From positions 3,335,645 through 3,399,644 of the forward strand of contig NW_023998454.1 in the NCBI RefSeq assembly GCF_014805625.2: a DNA stretch of 64,000 bases. Reading direction: 5' to 3'. A program made the position numbers and the translations under genes. Each line of letters begins with the position of its first letter. Position 1 is the first letter of the stretch. Shown piece after piece: positions 36,171-46,200 of this stretch. The notes beneath the pieces were generated by a model. The model was not told where the DNA came from. It made no database searches and saw only the letters and a list, made by a program, of their open reading frames with translations. The DNA comes from Glossina fuscipes (Eukaryota > Arthropoda > Insecta > Diptera > Glossinidae).

Positions 36171-36196
<26 letters not shown>
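36171..36196 (+). repeat. 26-base A tract inside the LINE 5' leader
   Basis: An uninterrupted run of 26 A between the first 191 bases of the element and the stretch that leads to ORF1. Its possible meaning is given under findings. Confidence 0.95.
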
Positions 36197-36201
<5 letters not shown>

Positions 36202-36247
36202 AAAAACATCTCGACTTTTTATTCAGTAGTTTCCCAAACCTTTTGAA

Positions 36248-36280
36248 ATGAGTGGTTATTTCAAAAATAATAAGCAGTAG
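36248..36280 (+). CDS. 10-codon upstream ORF in the LINE leader
   Basis: ATG at 36248 to TAG at 36278-36280 (MSGYFKNNKQ), 16 bases before the ORF1 start codon. It could lower ORF1 translation. No conservation test was possible. Confidence 0.3.
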   Translation: MSGYFKNNKQ

Positions 36281-36296
36281 ACAACAATAAGGCATA

Positions 36297-37781
36297 ATGG
36301 CCCCGGGGCCGCCAGACAAAAACTCGAATAGATTTCATCTATTAAGTGATACATCCCCCCAAAGAAAAAAAAGTAAAAATTCCGATTTTCCGTTGTTGCC
36401 AATCACCAATATAACCCCTATTGATAAAAAATATATTGTTATTTCTTCAACCGATGCTCGAATAACAATTTCCCAAATTAGCCCGTTTGCTATAAAAAAA
36501 GCTCTAGATAGCATTACAACATACATCGACTCCATCTCGATTCTACGCGATGGGAATTTACTGGTCCTCGCTGGGAACCCGCGCGCAACCGAAAAGCTCA
36601 TAAAGGCCAAATCTTTAGCTAATCTATGTGCTGTTTCAGCTAAACTACATGAGAAACTTAACTCGTTTCGAGGCGTAATTTATGCCCCTTGCTTAAAGCA
36701 TGTGCCGGAAGATGAAATTGTTCGCGAAATGGGCAATCAAGGAGTGACTGAAATATATAAATTCACCAAACTAAATGATGACGGAAAAACACGCTCTCCT
36801 ACAGGAAGGATTATTTTAACTTTTGATCGTTACCGATTACCGCGAACAATTGATGTGGCGTGGTATAATTGTAAAGTAGAACTATACATCCCAAATCCTA
36901 TGAGGTGTAAAAATTGCCAACGCCTGGGTCATACGGCAAAAAGATGCACTAATGCTGCATCTTGTGCTAACTGTGGTCATCGTCCACATACTGAAAGCTG
37001 TACTCGTAGTTTCTGCATAAATTGCAATGATCAACACTCAGCGTTAGACAAACAATGCCCACGTTTTGTACAGATGCGCGAAATATTAAAAATCAAAACA
37101 GAAAATTACTGTAGCATGGGCGAAGCGCGACGCACATACCGGGAAAGAAATCCATCTGTAGCCCAAGGAATTGGCAAAAGTAATACCTATGCTGCTGTTA
37201 CCTCGTAAATCGAGCCTAGTAAGACTTTAACTGCAACTGCTTCCAATGAAAAACCTGTTCCACCATTAACCAAAAATTATATTGCGAAACCAGTTACATC
37301 ACTTGCCAAAGATAATATTGAAAAAACCAAAGCAACTGCAAATATTGAAAAAATTAAAACAACAACACATATGCTAAAATCTAATATACCAAATTCTCCA
37401 GAATCTCCAGCTCTCAACTTTACTCAACAAATCACAAGTGGTAATGAATCCATTCTTTCATCCATTAATCAACCTTCAAAAACCAAAGCAACTGCAAATA
37501 TTGAAAAAACTAAAACAACAATACATATGCTAAAATCTAATATACCAAATTCTCCAGAATCTCCAGCTATCAACTTTACTCAACAAATCACAAGTGGTAA
37601 TGAACCCATTCTTTCATCCATTAATCAACCTTCAATTTCAAATTATTCAAGTACGCCAACCCGTTGCGCTTCAAATGCACCAAATCACCTAAATACAGAT
37701 TATTCTGCTGGTAAGAATAAATCATTCACGAAAAATTCCTATAGCGACCTTCTCGACGGAGACGCTGACATGTCAACTTAA
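36297..37781 (+). pseudogene. I-clade LINE ORF1 (gag-like RNA-binding protein), one premature stop
   Basis: ORF1 proteins of I-clade elements bind the element RNA and carry it to the target. The start is the ATG at 36297. Residues 1-200 are the N-terminal region with the DNGNLLVLAGNP-like and RGVIYAPCL segments common to this group. Three zinc knuckles follow: C204-C207-H212-C217, C223-C226-H231-C235 and C240-C243-H247-C254. A TAA at 37206-37208 ends the frame after 303 residues, but the same frame continues without another stop to 37781, giving 494 sense codons in all. The distal part is Lys/Thr/Asn/Ser-rich and holds two tandem 52-residue units (37323-37478 and 37479-37634) starting KTKATANIEK and ending SSINQPS. 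It ends in SYSDLLDGDADMST. The nonsense codon leaves the zinc knuckles intact, so a truncated product could still bind RNA. Confidence 0.9.
37323..37634 (+). repeat. 52-codon tandem duplication in ORF1
   Basis: Two 156-bp units, 37323-37478 and 37479-37634, differing at only a few bases (for example ATT/ACT, ACA/ATA, CTC/ATC and TCC/CCC). The length is a multiple of three, so the frame is preserved. Confidence 0.95.
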
Positions 37782-37802
37782 CCCTCCCTCCACTCTGCTT
37801 AC

Positions 37803-40800
37803 ATGTCATTACAATTGAATAAAGTTTTTAAAATTCTACAATGGACCATTAAGGGACTTATTAATAATTTTGATGAACTCCGTACACTCATAAGTGATTT
37901 TAATCCAACCTTTTTATCGCTTCAAGAAACCCATTGTAGAAGCTCTTTTAATCCTATTCCACCCAAATCATATACTGGATACTTCACAAATGCTGATCAA
38001 AACTCATATTCCAAACAAGGAGTAGGTGTTTTTATAAAATCAAGTGTACCTCACAAACGCATAAATTTAAGCTCAAATATACAAGCCGTAGCGATACAAA
38101 TAATGTTAAATATAAAATTTACAGTGCTTTCGCTCTATATTCCACCTTTGCAATCGTTTTCTCATCAAGAACTCTACAGTTTAATCTTCGAACTTTTCTC
38201 GAGACGAATTCACAGAAATACATCAATGAAAGTTGTCTGGAACAAAATCAACAGACTTAATGGGACTTCAAACCTGAACGAAATTTCTGCCATCTGCACT
38301 CCCAATGGAACTTTAACTGACGCAGATGAGATTTCTAATTACTTTGGAAAAGTGTGGTGCGAATACTCCTCTGACAGCAACTTCTCCAGTGCTTTCATTG
38401 ATAATAAAAGGACTCCAATATCTCCTCCAAATAATATCGATAGATGTGCCATGTTTCTGGAAAATTGCGTATCTACCTCAGACCTTGGAAGTTGTCTCTC
38501 CAATTTGAAGGGGAAGACACCTGGTCTAGACCGCATCTCATACCAAATGATCAGTGCTATGTCTAAGTCTATTAAAAATAAATTACTGGACCTATATAAT
38601 ACGGTATTTATGACTGGCCATATACCCTACATGTGGAAACTGGCAACAGTTGTTTCAATTCCAAAGTCAAAAAATGTCTCCATCGCATCAGATTATCGCC
38701 CAATTTCTCTTTTACCTTGCCTCTCTAAGGTATTAGAGAAGATTATGGCATCTAGATTATCTTGGTTTCTTGAATCCAAGAACCTGATAACAAAGCAACA
38801 AGTTGGATTCAAGCGGGGTAGAGGGTGCATCGACGCTCTGTTACATATTGATTATTTCACAAGCAAAGCAATTTCCGAACGAAATCACGTAACAATTCTC
38901 TCAATTGATTTCGAAAAAGCATTTGACAGAGTTGGTCTTCATGTTATCTTAAGACTCTTGAAATCATGGAATGTTGGACCCAAAATCTTCAACTACATCA
39001 AATCATTCATGTCGCATCGGCGGTTCAAAGTTAGAATCAACAATCATCTCTCTGATTCTTTTCCGCTAATGAAAGGCATTCCGCAAGGATCTCCTCTCTC
39101 TGTCACGCTTTTCCAGATCGCTTTCAACGAAATTAGCAAAATTCTTTGCCGTGTACCAAGAGTGGAACATTGTCTCTACGCGGACGATGTATACATTTTT
39201 ACAAAAGAAAAAGACAACACGAAAGCAATCAACATCCTCGAATCTATTGGACGAGAGATCTCCGCATGGGCAAACTCGTCAGGAGCTATAATCTCTATAC
39301 AAAAATCAAAAAAAATGCACATTTGTCGAAAACAAATGTGCGATGCAGGAAACCTACTGATGCATATTAACGACTTACCAGTACTAAATGTGCAGACGCT
39401 CCATGTTCTCGGGCTCACGTTTTCAAACAATTATCGTTGGAAAGCACACTGCCTTCGGTTAAAAAACTCCCTTTTAACAAGGGTAAATTTCATACAGTAC
39501 GTTGCTTGGAGAAGCCATGCGCATATTAACACTATCGCTTATCTTACCAAAATGCTTGTGTTAAGCAAGATTGACTATGCTTTGATAATTTATGGCAATA
39601 GCTGCAAATATAATATCAACATCCTTAAACCGGTCTATCACCAAGCCGTTAGAGCAAGTTGTTATGCTTTTCGGACGACGCCCATAAATAGTATTATAAT
39701 TGAAACTGGTCTCCCAACCTTAGAAAATAGACTGTATGAGTTAAAAGCTAAAATAGTCCCTAAGCTTCTTAATTCAAACAAATCTATTCTCGGTGATGAC
39801 GTAAGAAAGATTATTATTGCGAAGAAAATTCCAAAGTCATCATCTGCAATTGACTATTGTTTGTACGTCGCAAAGGAATTGAACATTCCCTTAAAAATTT
39901 TCCGCTCTTTTGGTGTTAAACCTCCCTGGATTTTGAAAGACTGCTCTTTTGACATTTCACTGTCTATGCACAAGAAAGAAGATACTCCAAATTACGTCTT
40001 CAGGAATCTAATAGCTGAAAAAACCCAAGTATTGGACAGTACTGGTTGGAATCTTTTGTACACAGACGGCTCAAAATCTCCTGGTCTGCCTCCTGCTTGT
40101 GCGGTGGTAGATGCTACAGGACGGGTTCTTCTCAACCACATATTTCACGAAAGTACTTCAACTTTCACAAAGGAAGCCAGAGCTATCCATCACGCTGCCA
40201 ACCTTGCCCATAAAAACAAACTCAAAACCGCTATTGTTACCGACAGTTTGTCTGTATTACAAGCTGTTCGGAATCCTTCGACTTCGAGATGGAGCACCAT
40301 CAACAAATTAAGGAATATAATTACAACACCCGACGGAAAAATTAAAATGTTATGGGTACCAAGTCACATCGGTTTACTGGGAAATGAGCAGGCTGATCGA
40401 GCGGCAAAGTATGCTGCTTTTGCTCCTCTAATTATGGATGATGTCATGGAAAAGTTGGATCTTCAAAGATACATTGGAAGAAAAGTTAAAGAGAAAATTG
40501 CAGAAGGAAATTTACAATACCATCATCAACACTACTCTTGCATTAACCCTCAATTAACTCCACCTTTATATCCAACAAACGTTGAGAAAACCAAGATCCA
40601 AACATTTTCTAGAATTCGCCTTGGTCATACAATTGCAACTCACCAAAGGATCCTGAAGAAGTCTTCTCCTCCAATCTGCTGTTGTGGACAAACTCTTACT
40701 ATAAAGCACATTCTCTGCGATTGCCTCAACTTTTCCTCGGCTAGAAGTATTGCATTTGGAACGATTAACCCTTTGAACATTCTACAATCAGCTTCAGAAC

Positions 40801-40958
40801 AGAATATCAATTCAATATATTACTTTTTTAATACTACTAAGTTCACTTCACTATCTAATATCCATTTATTTAAATTAGAGCCGATAGCCTGTGTTGCTAG
40901 TGCTCAATGTCTTTTTTTTAGTCTAAGAATTCATTTCATTAGTCTAAAATTAAAATAA
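37803..40958 (+). CDS. I-clade LINE ORF2: truncated endonuclease, reverse transcriptase and RNase H
   Basis: A 1051-residue polyprotein that would nick the target and copy the element RNA onto it. Residues 1-130 are the first half of an APE endonuclease (ILQWTIKGL, LSLQETH with catalytic Glu42, GVGVFIKS, LSLYIPP). The catalytic second half, with the expected GDFN and SDH motifs, is missing, and residue 131 joins directly to the linker (MKVVWNKINRLNG). Reverse transcriptase is at about 235-510: TPGLDRISYQMI, PKSKNVSIASDYRPISLLP, SIDFEKAFD (Asp369), GIPQGSPLS and YADD (Asp461-Asp462). A thumb with LHVLGLTFSNNYRWKAH follows. RNase H is at about 750-870 with Asp755 (YTDGSK), Glu791 (TKEARA), Asp814 (TDSLS) and Asp865 (NEQADRAA). 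A C-terminal Cys/His cluster (CCCGQTLTIKHILCDC) is typical of the group. The stop at 40956 lies inside the 3' tail. RT and RNase H look functional; the endonuclease cannot be. Confidence 0.93.
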   Translation: MSLQLNKVFKILQWTIKGLINNFDELRTLISDFNPTFLSLQETHCRSSFNPIPPKSYTGYFTNADQNSYSKQGVGVFIKSSVPHKRINLSSNIQAVAIQIMLNIKFTVLSLYIPPLQSFSHQELYSLIFELFSRRIHRNTSMKVVWNKINRLNGTSNLNEISAICTPNGTLTDADEISNYFGKVWCEYSSDSNFSSAFIDNKRTPISPPNNIDRCAMFLENCVSTSDLGSCLSNLKGKTPGLDRISYQMISAMSKSIKNKLLDLYNTVFMTGHIPYMWKLATVVSIPKSKNVSIASDYRPISLLPCLSKVLEKIMASRLSWFLESKNLITKQQVGFKRGRGCIDALLHIDYFTSKAISERNHVTILSIDFEKAFDRVGLHVILRLLKSWNVGPKIFNYIKSFMSHRRFKVRINNHLSDSFPLMKGIPQGSPLSVTLFQIAFNEISKILCRVPRVEHCLYADDVYIFTKEKDNTKAINILESIGREISAWANSSGAIISIQKSKKMHICRKQMCDAGNLLMHINDLPVLNVQTLHVLGLTFSNNYRWKAHCLRLKNSLLTRVNFIQYVAWRSHAHINTIAYLTKMLVLSKIDYALIIYGNSCKYNINILKPVYHQAVRASCYAFRTTPINSIIIETGLPTLENRLYELKAKIVPKLLNSNKSILGDDVRKIIIAKKIPKSSSAIDYCLYVAKELNIPLKIFRSFGVKPPWILKDCSFDISLSMHKKEDTPNYVFRNLIAEKTQVLDSTGWNLLYTDGSKSPGLPPACAVVDATGRVLLNHIFHESTSTFTKEARAIHHAANLAHKNKLKTAIVTDSLSVLQAVRNPSTSRWSTINKLRNIITTPDGKIKMLWVPSHIGLLGNEQADRAAKYAAFAPLIMDDVMEKLDLQRYIGRKVKEKIAEGNLQYHHQHYSCINPQLTPPLYPTNVEKTKIQTFSRIRLGHTIATHQRILKKSSPPICCCGQTLTIKHILCDCLNFSSARSIAFGTINPLNILQSASEQNINSIYYFFNTTKFTSLSNIHLFKLEPIACVASAQCLFFSLRIHFISLKLK

Positions 40959-40973
40959 TAACAATAATAATAA
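40879..40973 (+). other. LINE 3' end and TAA tail
   Basis: The last codons of ORF2, then AATAATAACAATAATAATAA. Reverse transcriptases of this group recognise the 3' end of their RNA. This segment is also shared with the SINE-like element at 27908-27991, as expected if the same enzyme copied both. Confidence 0.8.
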
Positions 40974-40986
40974 TAAAGAACGCGCC
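40974..40986 (+). repeat. right target-site duplication of the I-clade LINE
   Basis: TAAAGAACGCGCC, identical to 35967-35979. Confidence 0.9.
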
Positions 40987-41293
40987 TACAACACTTCCAC
41001 TTACCTATATAACAAAAGCACCTTTGCTTTTCGTATTTTTTGCTTTTTACTTATAAAGTAAAACACATACATCGTATAAATATCCATTTTTATTCTGAAA
41101 AAAAGAAAAATCTTTTGATTTGATTCTTTTCTATTTTTTTGGGGTGACGGGTATAAAAGATTTGGTCATGACTGAATAAAATCTTCTTATTTGTTTATTA
41201 TTTACATTGTCTTTGGTTCAATCAAATATTTCACAAAAGTTATATGTTTTTATTGTTTTATTTATTTATTTAATGTTTGCTACAAATATAATA

Positions 41294-42398
41294 CAGTAAA
41301 AGCTCCTTATTCGCGCTTCATTTATTCGCGGTTTCACTATTCGCAGATTAAAAAAATGCGACCCAATTCCCATATTCGCGGCTATAAATTTCTTTATTTG
41401 CGGATTTTTTGTGAGTGGTTCCGGAATTGTTTTGTTTCTGAAGTTGAAACTTATTTAAAAAACAGAATTTAGGCTTTGATCCACTTCTAGTTTTGGACAA
41501 TGCACCTGGTCGTCCTCGGGAAGTTGAAACTATGCATCCAAACATAAAAGTCACATTTTTATTTCCCAACAGGACGGCTTTGCTTCAACCTATGGGCATA
41601 GGAATAATGCAGGCCTTTAAGCTCTATTGCATTAGATGAACCTTCAAAATCATATTGGATAATATGGAATGTAATCCTGTTATGAATGTTATGGAATGCA
41701 AGAAGAAATTTGACGTAGCAAAATGCATCGTAAACATAAAAGATTCGTTGGAAGAATTGAAGCCACATACATTGCAGCCATGCTGGAAAAAACTGTGGCC
41801 TGCTCTAACTGTAGAAAACAACGAAGAATCTGTGCAAGTTCAAACTTTGACTGCAAACATAGCCGAAATCGCGAAGGAAATACGACGAGATGGGTTCGAA
41901 CAGACAGAATCAAGTGACATTCAGGAATTGCTTGAATCGCAAGATGAAGATTTGAAGGAGAGGCTTTACGCATTGAAGGAGAGTCTTCAAGCATTGAAAA
42001 CGTGACATTGAGTTTGAAAAATCTTAGTGAAGGTTTAAGAACGGCAAATGGGCTACGCGATTTCTTTATGAACATTGATCCACGAAGTCGTATTTTTAAG
42101 ATGCAAATTGCTAATGCGACTGCTGCGTGTCAGTCTGAATTGAAGGAGCTTTTAAAAACTGCCAAGCAGGAGAAAATTACAAAATTCTTCACACCATTGC
42201 CTAAGCCTTAAGATAATTATTTAAAATGTTCAAAAACTTCAATTAAATTGATTTTTTTATATATTTGGTTTTGTTTTATTTTGTCTCCTAGGAACGTATC
42301 CCCTATAATCTTATATAAATTACCATTCCGTATTCACAGTTTCTGTATTCGCGGCATTTTTATGGAACGTATACCCGGCGAGTAAGGAGCTTTTACTG
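41294..42398 (+). mobile_element. pogo/Tigger-type DNA transposon, internally deleted
   Basis: A 1105-bp element flanked by TA on both sides (41292-41293 and 42399-42400). The 21-bp inverted ends begin CAGTAAAAGCTCCTTA (41294-41314 and the complement at 42378-42398) with one mismatch. Several TTCGCGG motifs follow the ends, as in Tigger subterminal regions. It carries only the C-terminal half of a transposase. It begins about 100 bases after the end of dispersed repeat copy 3. Confidence 0.9.
41430..42211 (+). pseudogene. Tigger-type transposase, C-terminal half
   Basis: Pogo/Tigger transposases have a CENP-B-type DNA-binding half and a DDE catalytic half. Here the DNA-binding half and the first catalytic Asp are absent. 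The remaining protein starts with SEVETYLKN. After a frameshift near 41462 it continues GFDPLLVLDNAPGRP, which contains the second catalytic Asp, then NIKVTFLFPNRTALLQPMGIG (about 41553-41604). The family normally has QP(L/M)D.G at this point, so the third catalytic Asp has become Gly. A TGA near 41636 interrupts the frame before FKIILDNMEC. A long helical segment follows (MECKKKFDVAKCIVNIKDS, PCWKKLWPA, DIQELLESQDEDLKERL). A second frameshift near 42003 leads to NIDPRSRIFKM and KQEKITKFFTPL, the usual C-terminus. It is inactive on several counts. Confidence 0.88.
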
Positions 42399-42559
42399 TA
42401 TTACAAGAAGCATTAGACTACAAAGAACGTGAAGGCACACTGATACAAGGTTAACAACTATACCTCCAATAGTAATTTACATTTTAAATATATAATCTTC
42501 TTAATTAACCAACAATTTAGCACAGATACAAAGATACTTGGTATAAAAGCCGAAGAGAA
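42399..42559. other. short spacer
   Basis: AT-rich sequence between the Tigger-type element and the minus-strand LINE tail. Nothing recognised. Confidence 0.5.
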
Positions 42560-43225
42560 GATATTAATGGCTTAGCCAGCGATTCTTTACCATTTCATAA
42601 GAATGTTGGTAGCATCAAACAAAACGCAGTTATCATTCCATATTCGTCGAAGCGTACGAAATGGATTATGAAGTTTAGAATTCGTCCTGCAATGCGACAA
42701 TCGCATGGGCTCGTAAAGCCGCGTATACCTAGTAGGAGCATTAAAGGCAATATTACTTAGCAATTCCGGGGAGCAAATATCACCCCTTGTTAACTTAATA
42801 ATAAAAAGTCAAACACGTCTGTTCTCTAACATGGAAAGAGTAATTAACTTTAACCTGTGTTCGTGTGAAGGGGATTTCCTCTAGGTGCCCATCTTAAACC
42901 GCGTAACAGGAAAACAAAAAAATTTCTTTGAACGGATTCAATAAGCGCAATTTGGCAACCATAGTTAGGTTCCCAGGCAACCAAAACGCACCGACTAAAG
43001 CTGCGTATAGTCTTTTACTTATCTAAGGACCATCGAATTCCTTACTCCATCTCTTCACGAACCCTAAAAGCGATTTGGCTTTGTTTCTAATTGTCAGAAT
43101 ATGTTCATTAAATTTTAATACGGAGTCAAAGACCATCTCTAGATAGTTGAAATTACAAGCATTATCCAAGAGGTACTCCCCAAGGTAATAATTAGTAGGC
43201 AACACGTCGCACATAGCACCACGAG
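42560..43225 (-). pseudogene. CR1/Jockey-group LINE RT tail (decayed)
   Basis: Reading down from 43214: VLPTNYYLGEYLLDNACNFNYLEMVFDS, then LKFNEHILTIRNKAKSLLGFVKRWSKEFDGP. That is the block after the RT palm, in one open frame of 63 codons. It continues in degraded form with SKRLYAALVG, NLTMVAKLRLLNPFKEIFLFS (equivalent to the usual IE.VQ..FL.FALR), LENRRV, DICSPELLSNIAFNAP, and SHCRTNSKLHNPFRTLRRIWN near 42660, to about 42560. Clade and completeness resemble the 25.2-kb relic, but the two are different copies in opposite orientation. The 5' parts are missing, as usual for truncated LINE insertions. Confidence 0.75.
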
Positions 43226-46200
43226 AAGTATAACTTGATTAACGTAAAATTTCTTGGCTTTGGTTGTTTAATAAATAAATTTAATTCTATAAAAATCAAA
43301 TATTCTTTTTCAAAGTTAGCTAAGAAAAACCAATTAACTCCCGATATTTCAATGTTTTTTACATCGAGTCGAACTATTTAGAATTTTGCTATTTTTTAGA
43401 TATTATTTATTCATTACTTTATTAAGTAATGACGTAAGCAGTTACTGATCTGAATAGCTATGTAATCGCAAGCATTTGTTCGTGCGTCTGCCTACGCGGA
43501 CATGAAGTAAAAAACAATATGTTTTTGTTTACTTTTATTACAAAATACATGTATTTTGCTCATTTTGCGAGACCTGTCGATCGGTTCTTGGTAATTTTGG
43601 GAAACCTCTCGATTGGTTTTTGGTAATGTTGAGAGTTCAAATTTTACGTTACAAGTGTTTTGTTGTTGAAATGTTCTGGATTAGAAAATTTGAGATAGAG
43701 AGACGAGTTGACTTAAGTATATCAACATTTAAAGCCAAAGATTGTGTATGTGTGTTGTGCGCCCGTAAACATGCTTATAGTCAAACGCTAGTTATCAAAA
43801 ATTTCCCAGATATCGTTTTTTATCCTTTTTTTTCTTAACTCTTAATCCGTAACAATACGATATGTATCTACGTTAATTACTTCGTTTAGCAATGCCGGAG
43901 TCTCATCTCTTCGAAAAAATAGAGGTTGAAAGTAAAAGATCCGTATTTTTTAAGGTCTCAGATAAAGCGTAATAGTACAAGGTATATAATACCGTTTTCT
44001 ATATCACACACTTCGTCTCGCTCAGTAACATTTATCGCAATCTTGTCTTCCTGGCAATGGGCTTTAACCTATTATCACCATTTCCTTTTCACCTTCCTGG
44101 TCCCTTGGAATAATCATGGATTACATTGTTTATTGGAACACTTTATCTGGTTTCTGTCTCTCAATATTAGGTGCTTGTGTAAGTGTGCGCGCATTAATAA
44201 AAGGTTTTATTTTTTCGGGTTATTTATACGAGAAATTATAATATTAACATTCATATATTAACAATTTCTCCGGTAATAATAACAATCGTGCCAATTTTGC
44301 CTTCAATATGTCAATAAACATGATCCTTTTTTAACTGCAAGACACATCAGCGAAATCCTGTTTGAATTTCGCCTTGCCATTGCTATAGGCGAAAGCAAAA
44401 AAAGATGGTCGTTTAATTCAAGTTTTTTGTGCAGGTGACGCAATTCTTAGCTAACCTATAAAAAGCGTTACTCTGATTGTATGTACGTATCATATTTCTG
44501 TTCTATTCATATTGATATTGGTGTGGATGGAAAAGTAAAGCAACCCTTTGAGCTTAATGCTGTTGCAACTAATACACTTTTTATTGTCGGTAATATAAAT
44601 AACAGCTTACAACAGCTTTATTGTTTTTAGACCAAAATGTCAGGGAGTTCGATATCCCTTGTCTTCATGCGACTCTTTTGAAAAAACTTTCAATTTCTTT
44701 ACACTTTGTAGTACACTTATAAAAAATTGATGTGGACTTTAGTCCGATATTGCGTGCAATTTTCTATCCTCGAACCTGCGAACGTCTTGAAAGACGATGT
44801 TGTCGGAATATTTCCCTTTACAACTGTTTACCTGCTCGCTGTTTATTTGCATATATTTTCATAATTTTATGCAATTAAGCATAATTAATAATTTACACAG
44901 AGTAACTCGCAACTATCACGTTTGAAAACCTTTTACATTTATCCTTCGCAGAGATAATGTGGAGGTTGTATCCTCTTAATTCTTATTTAACACTCACCGA
45001 CATTTAACAGTCGTCCCATCACTGATATCATATTCTTCTTCTTATTTTGCTACGAATTACTTATATATTTATTACTTTCCATACATTTACTATCACGCAG
45101 GCGTAACTGATTTTAAAACAAGATGGACGCGTCTACGCCAAGCCGCCAACGTTTCATACTTGAATTTCTTCCTAAAATGCATTAAACAAATCTAACTGCT
45201 AATGAAATCGTACCTTTTAAAGAATTTAAACCATTTTTCTCGCAAACATTTTTTTTGTACAGTTTGTGCGATTTTAGCGAGTTTCGGCAAATTTTTTTTT
45301 GTGTACATTTTAAATTGTGAGAAGATTAAAGGTCGTGGGGATTTAAAAAAGCAAAGAAATTTTAACGTTACCATCATTCAGTGGAGCTATTTGACAGAAT
45401 TTCAGTGGCCTCCCTTCAATTACTTTCAATCTTTATTTTAATATATTTTTTTGATTTTAAATAATTTTTTACATTAATTGACTGTAAGTGAATTGAGGTC
45501 AGTGATCAATTATTGTAAATAAGTTTGCAAAGTTTAAAAGTTATTCAAATTAATTTTTGGCTTGCTTAGTTATAGAAAATATGCACCAGCAACTTTGTTT
45601 GAAAATATGAACTAACAAAACTTGATCTCTCATGCTGACTCACACAACCGCAATAACTTTAATTGCATTCAATATACGTATGTACATTTTTCATATTATA
45701 TAATTGTCTAAATCTAACTTTTGTGAAACATGATTTGTTTTTATAAACTTTCACGTATATAAAATTTTAAATAAGCGAGCAAGTTGTATTCGTCTTATTA
45801 GAAATTTCAATATAATACTTTTTAATGGCAGTAGGCGGTATAGTAGCTTAGAAGAATATCATATCGGTTTTCTGTATGGTTTATCCGTCAAAAGCAATAC
45901 TGCAGCTGCAGTTTTGCGAATCCCAACGGCAGTTACATGACTCGATAGACAAGCAATGAGCCTCATAGCACTAATCAACGCAATGACAAAATTATTTTGC
46001 CGTACTTTCCTTGAGCGTTGAATAAGGAAAAAACCTTCATACCAATCGCAGTTCGATTAAAAAAAAAAGTAAAGAAGGCATAATGGCGTTGTATCGTATG
46101 TTTGATATCAATCGTTGTAAAATAATATATGGGTGCATCAACCAGCCTATAGAAGTCATTTCACGCTCCCTTTATAGATGATGCTTTAAGATATTTTCAC

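Larger units (their letters stand above)
35980..40973 (+). mobile_element. full-length I-clade LINE retrotransposon
   Basis: About 5.0 kb bounded by a perfect 13-bp target-site duplication. It has a 5' leader of 317 bases, ORF1 (nucleic-acid-binding protein with three zinc knuckles), a 21-bp spacer, ORF2 (endonuclease remnant, reverse transcriptase, RNase H) and a tail of AATAATAACAATAATAATAA. TAA repeats at the 3' end instead of poly-A, an RNase H domain and a three-knuckle ORF1 fit the I clade. ORF2 has no premature stop and the duplication is exact, so insertion was recent. The copy is nevertheless unlikely to move by itself because of the endonuclease deletion and the ORF1 nonsense codon. 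Confidence 0.92.
34145..41193 (+). repeat. dispersed repeat copy 3, interrupted by two transposons
   Basis: Three separated pieces (about 34145-34175, 35416-35979 and 40987-41193) align in order with the single repeat at 62480-63211. The matching blocks are GCTTCAAAGAGCCCATAAA with GCATCAGAGATCCCACAAA, then AATCGATTTAAG, GTGTAACATC/CCTGGCCGC..TCGACTTCAAATTT, TAAACATTCGCCCG, and after the LINE CCTATATAACAAAAGC, ending in TATAAAAGATTTGGTC..CTTCTTATTTG. The mariner sits between pieces 1 and 2 and the I-clade LINE between pieces 2 and 3. Removing both restores a nearly continuous match, so the repeat was there first. Confidence 0.7.

Noticed and set aside
41689..42075. 128-codon minus-strand frame
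   Set aside because: Antisense to the Tigger-type transposase C-terminus, which has clear plus-strand motifs.
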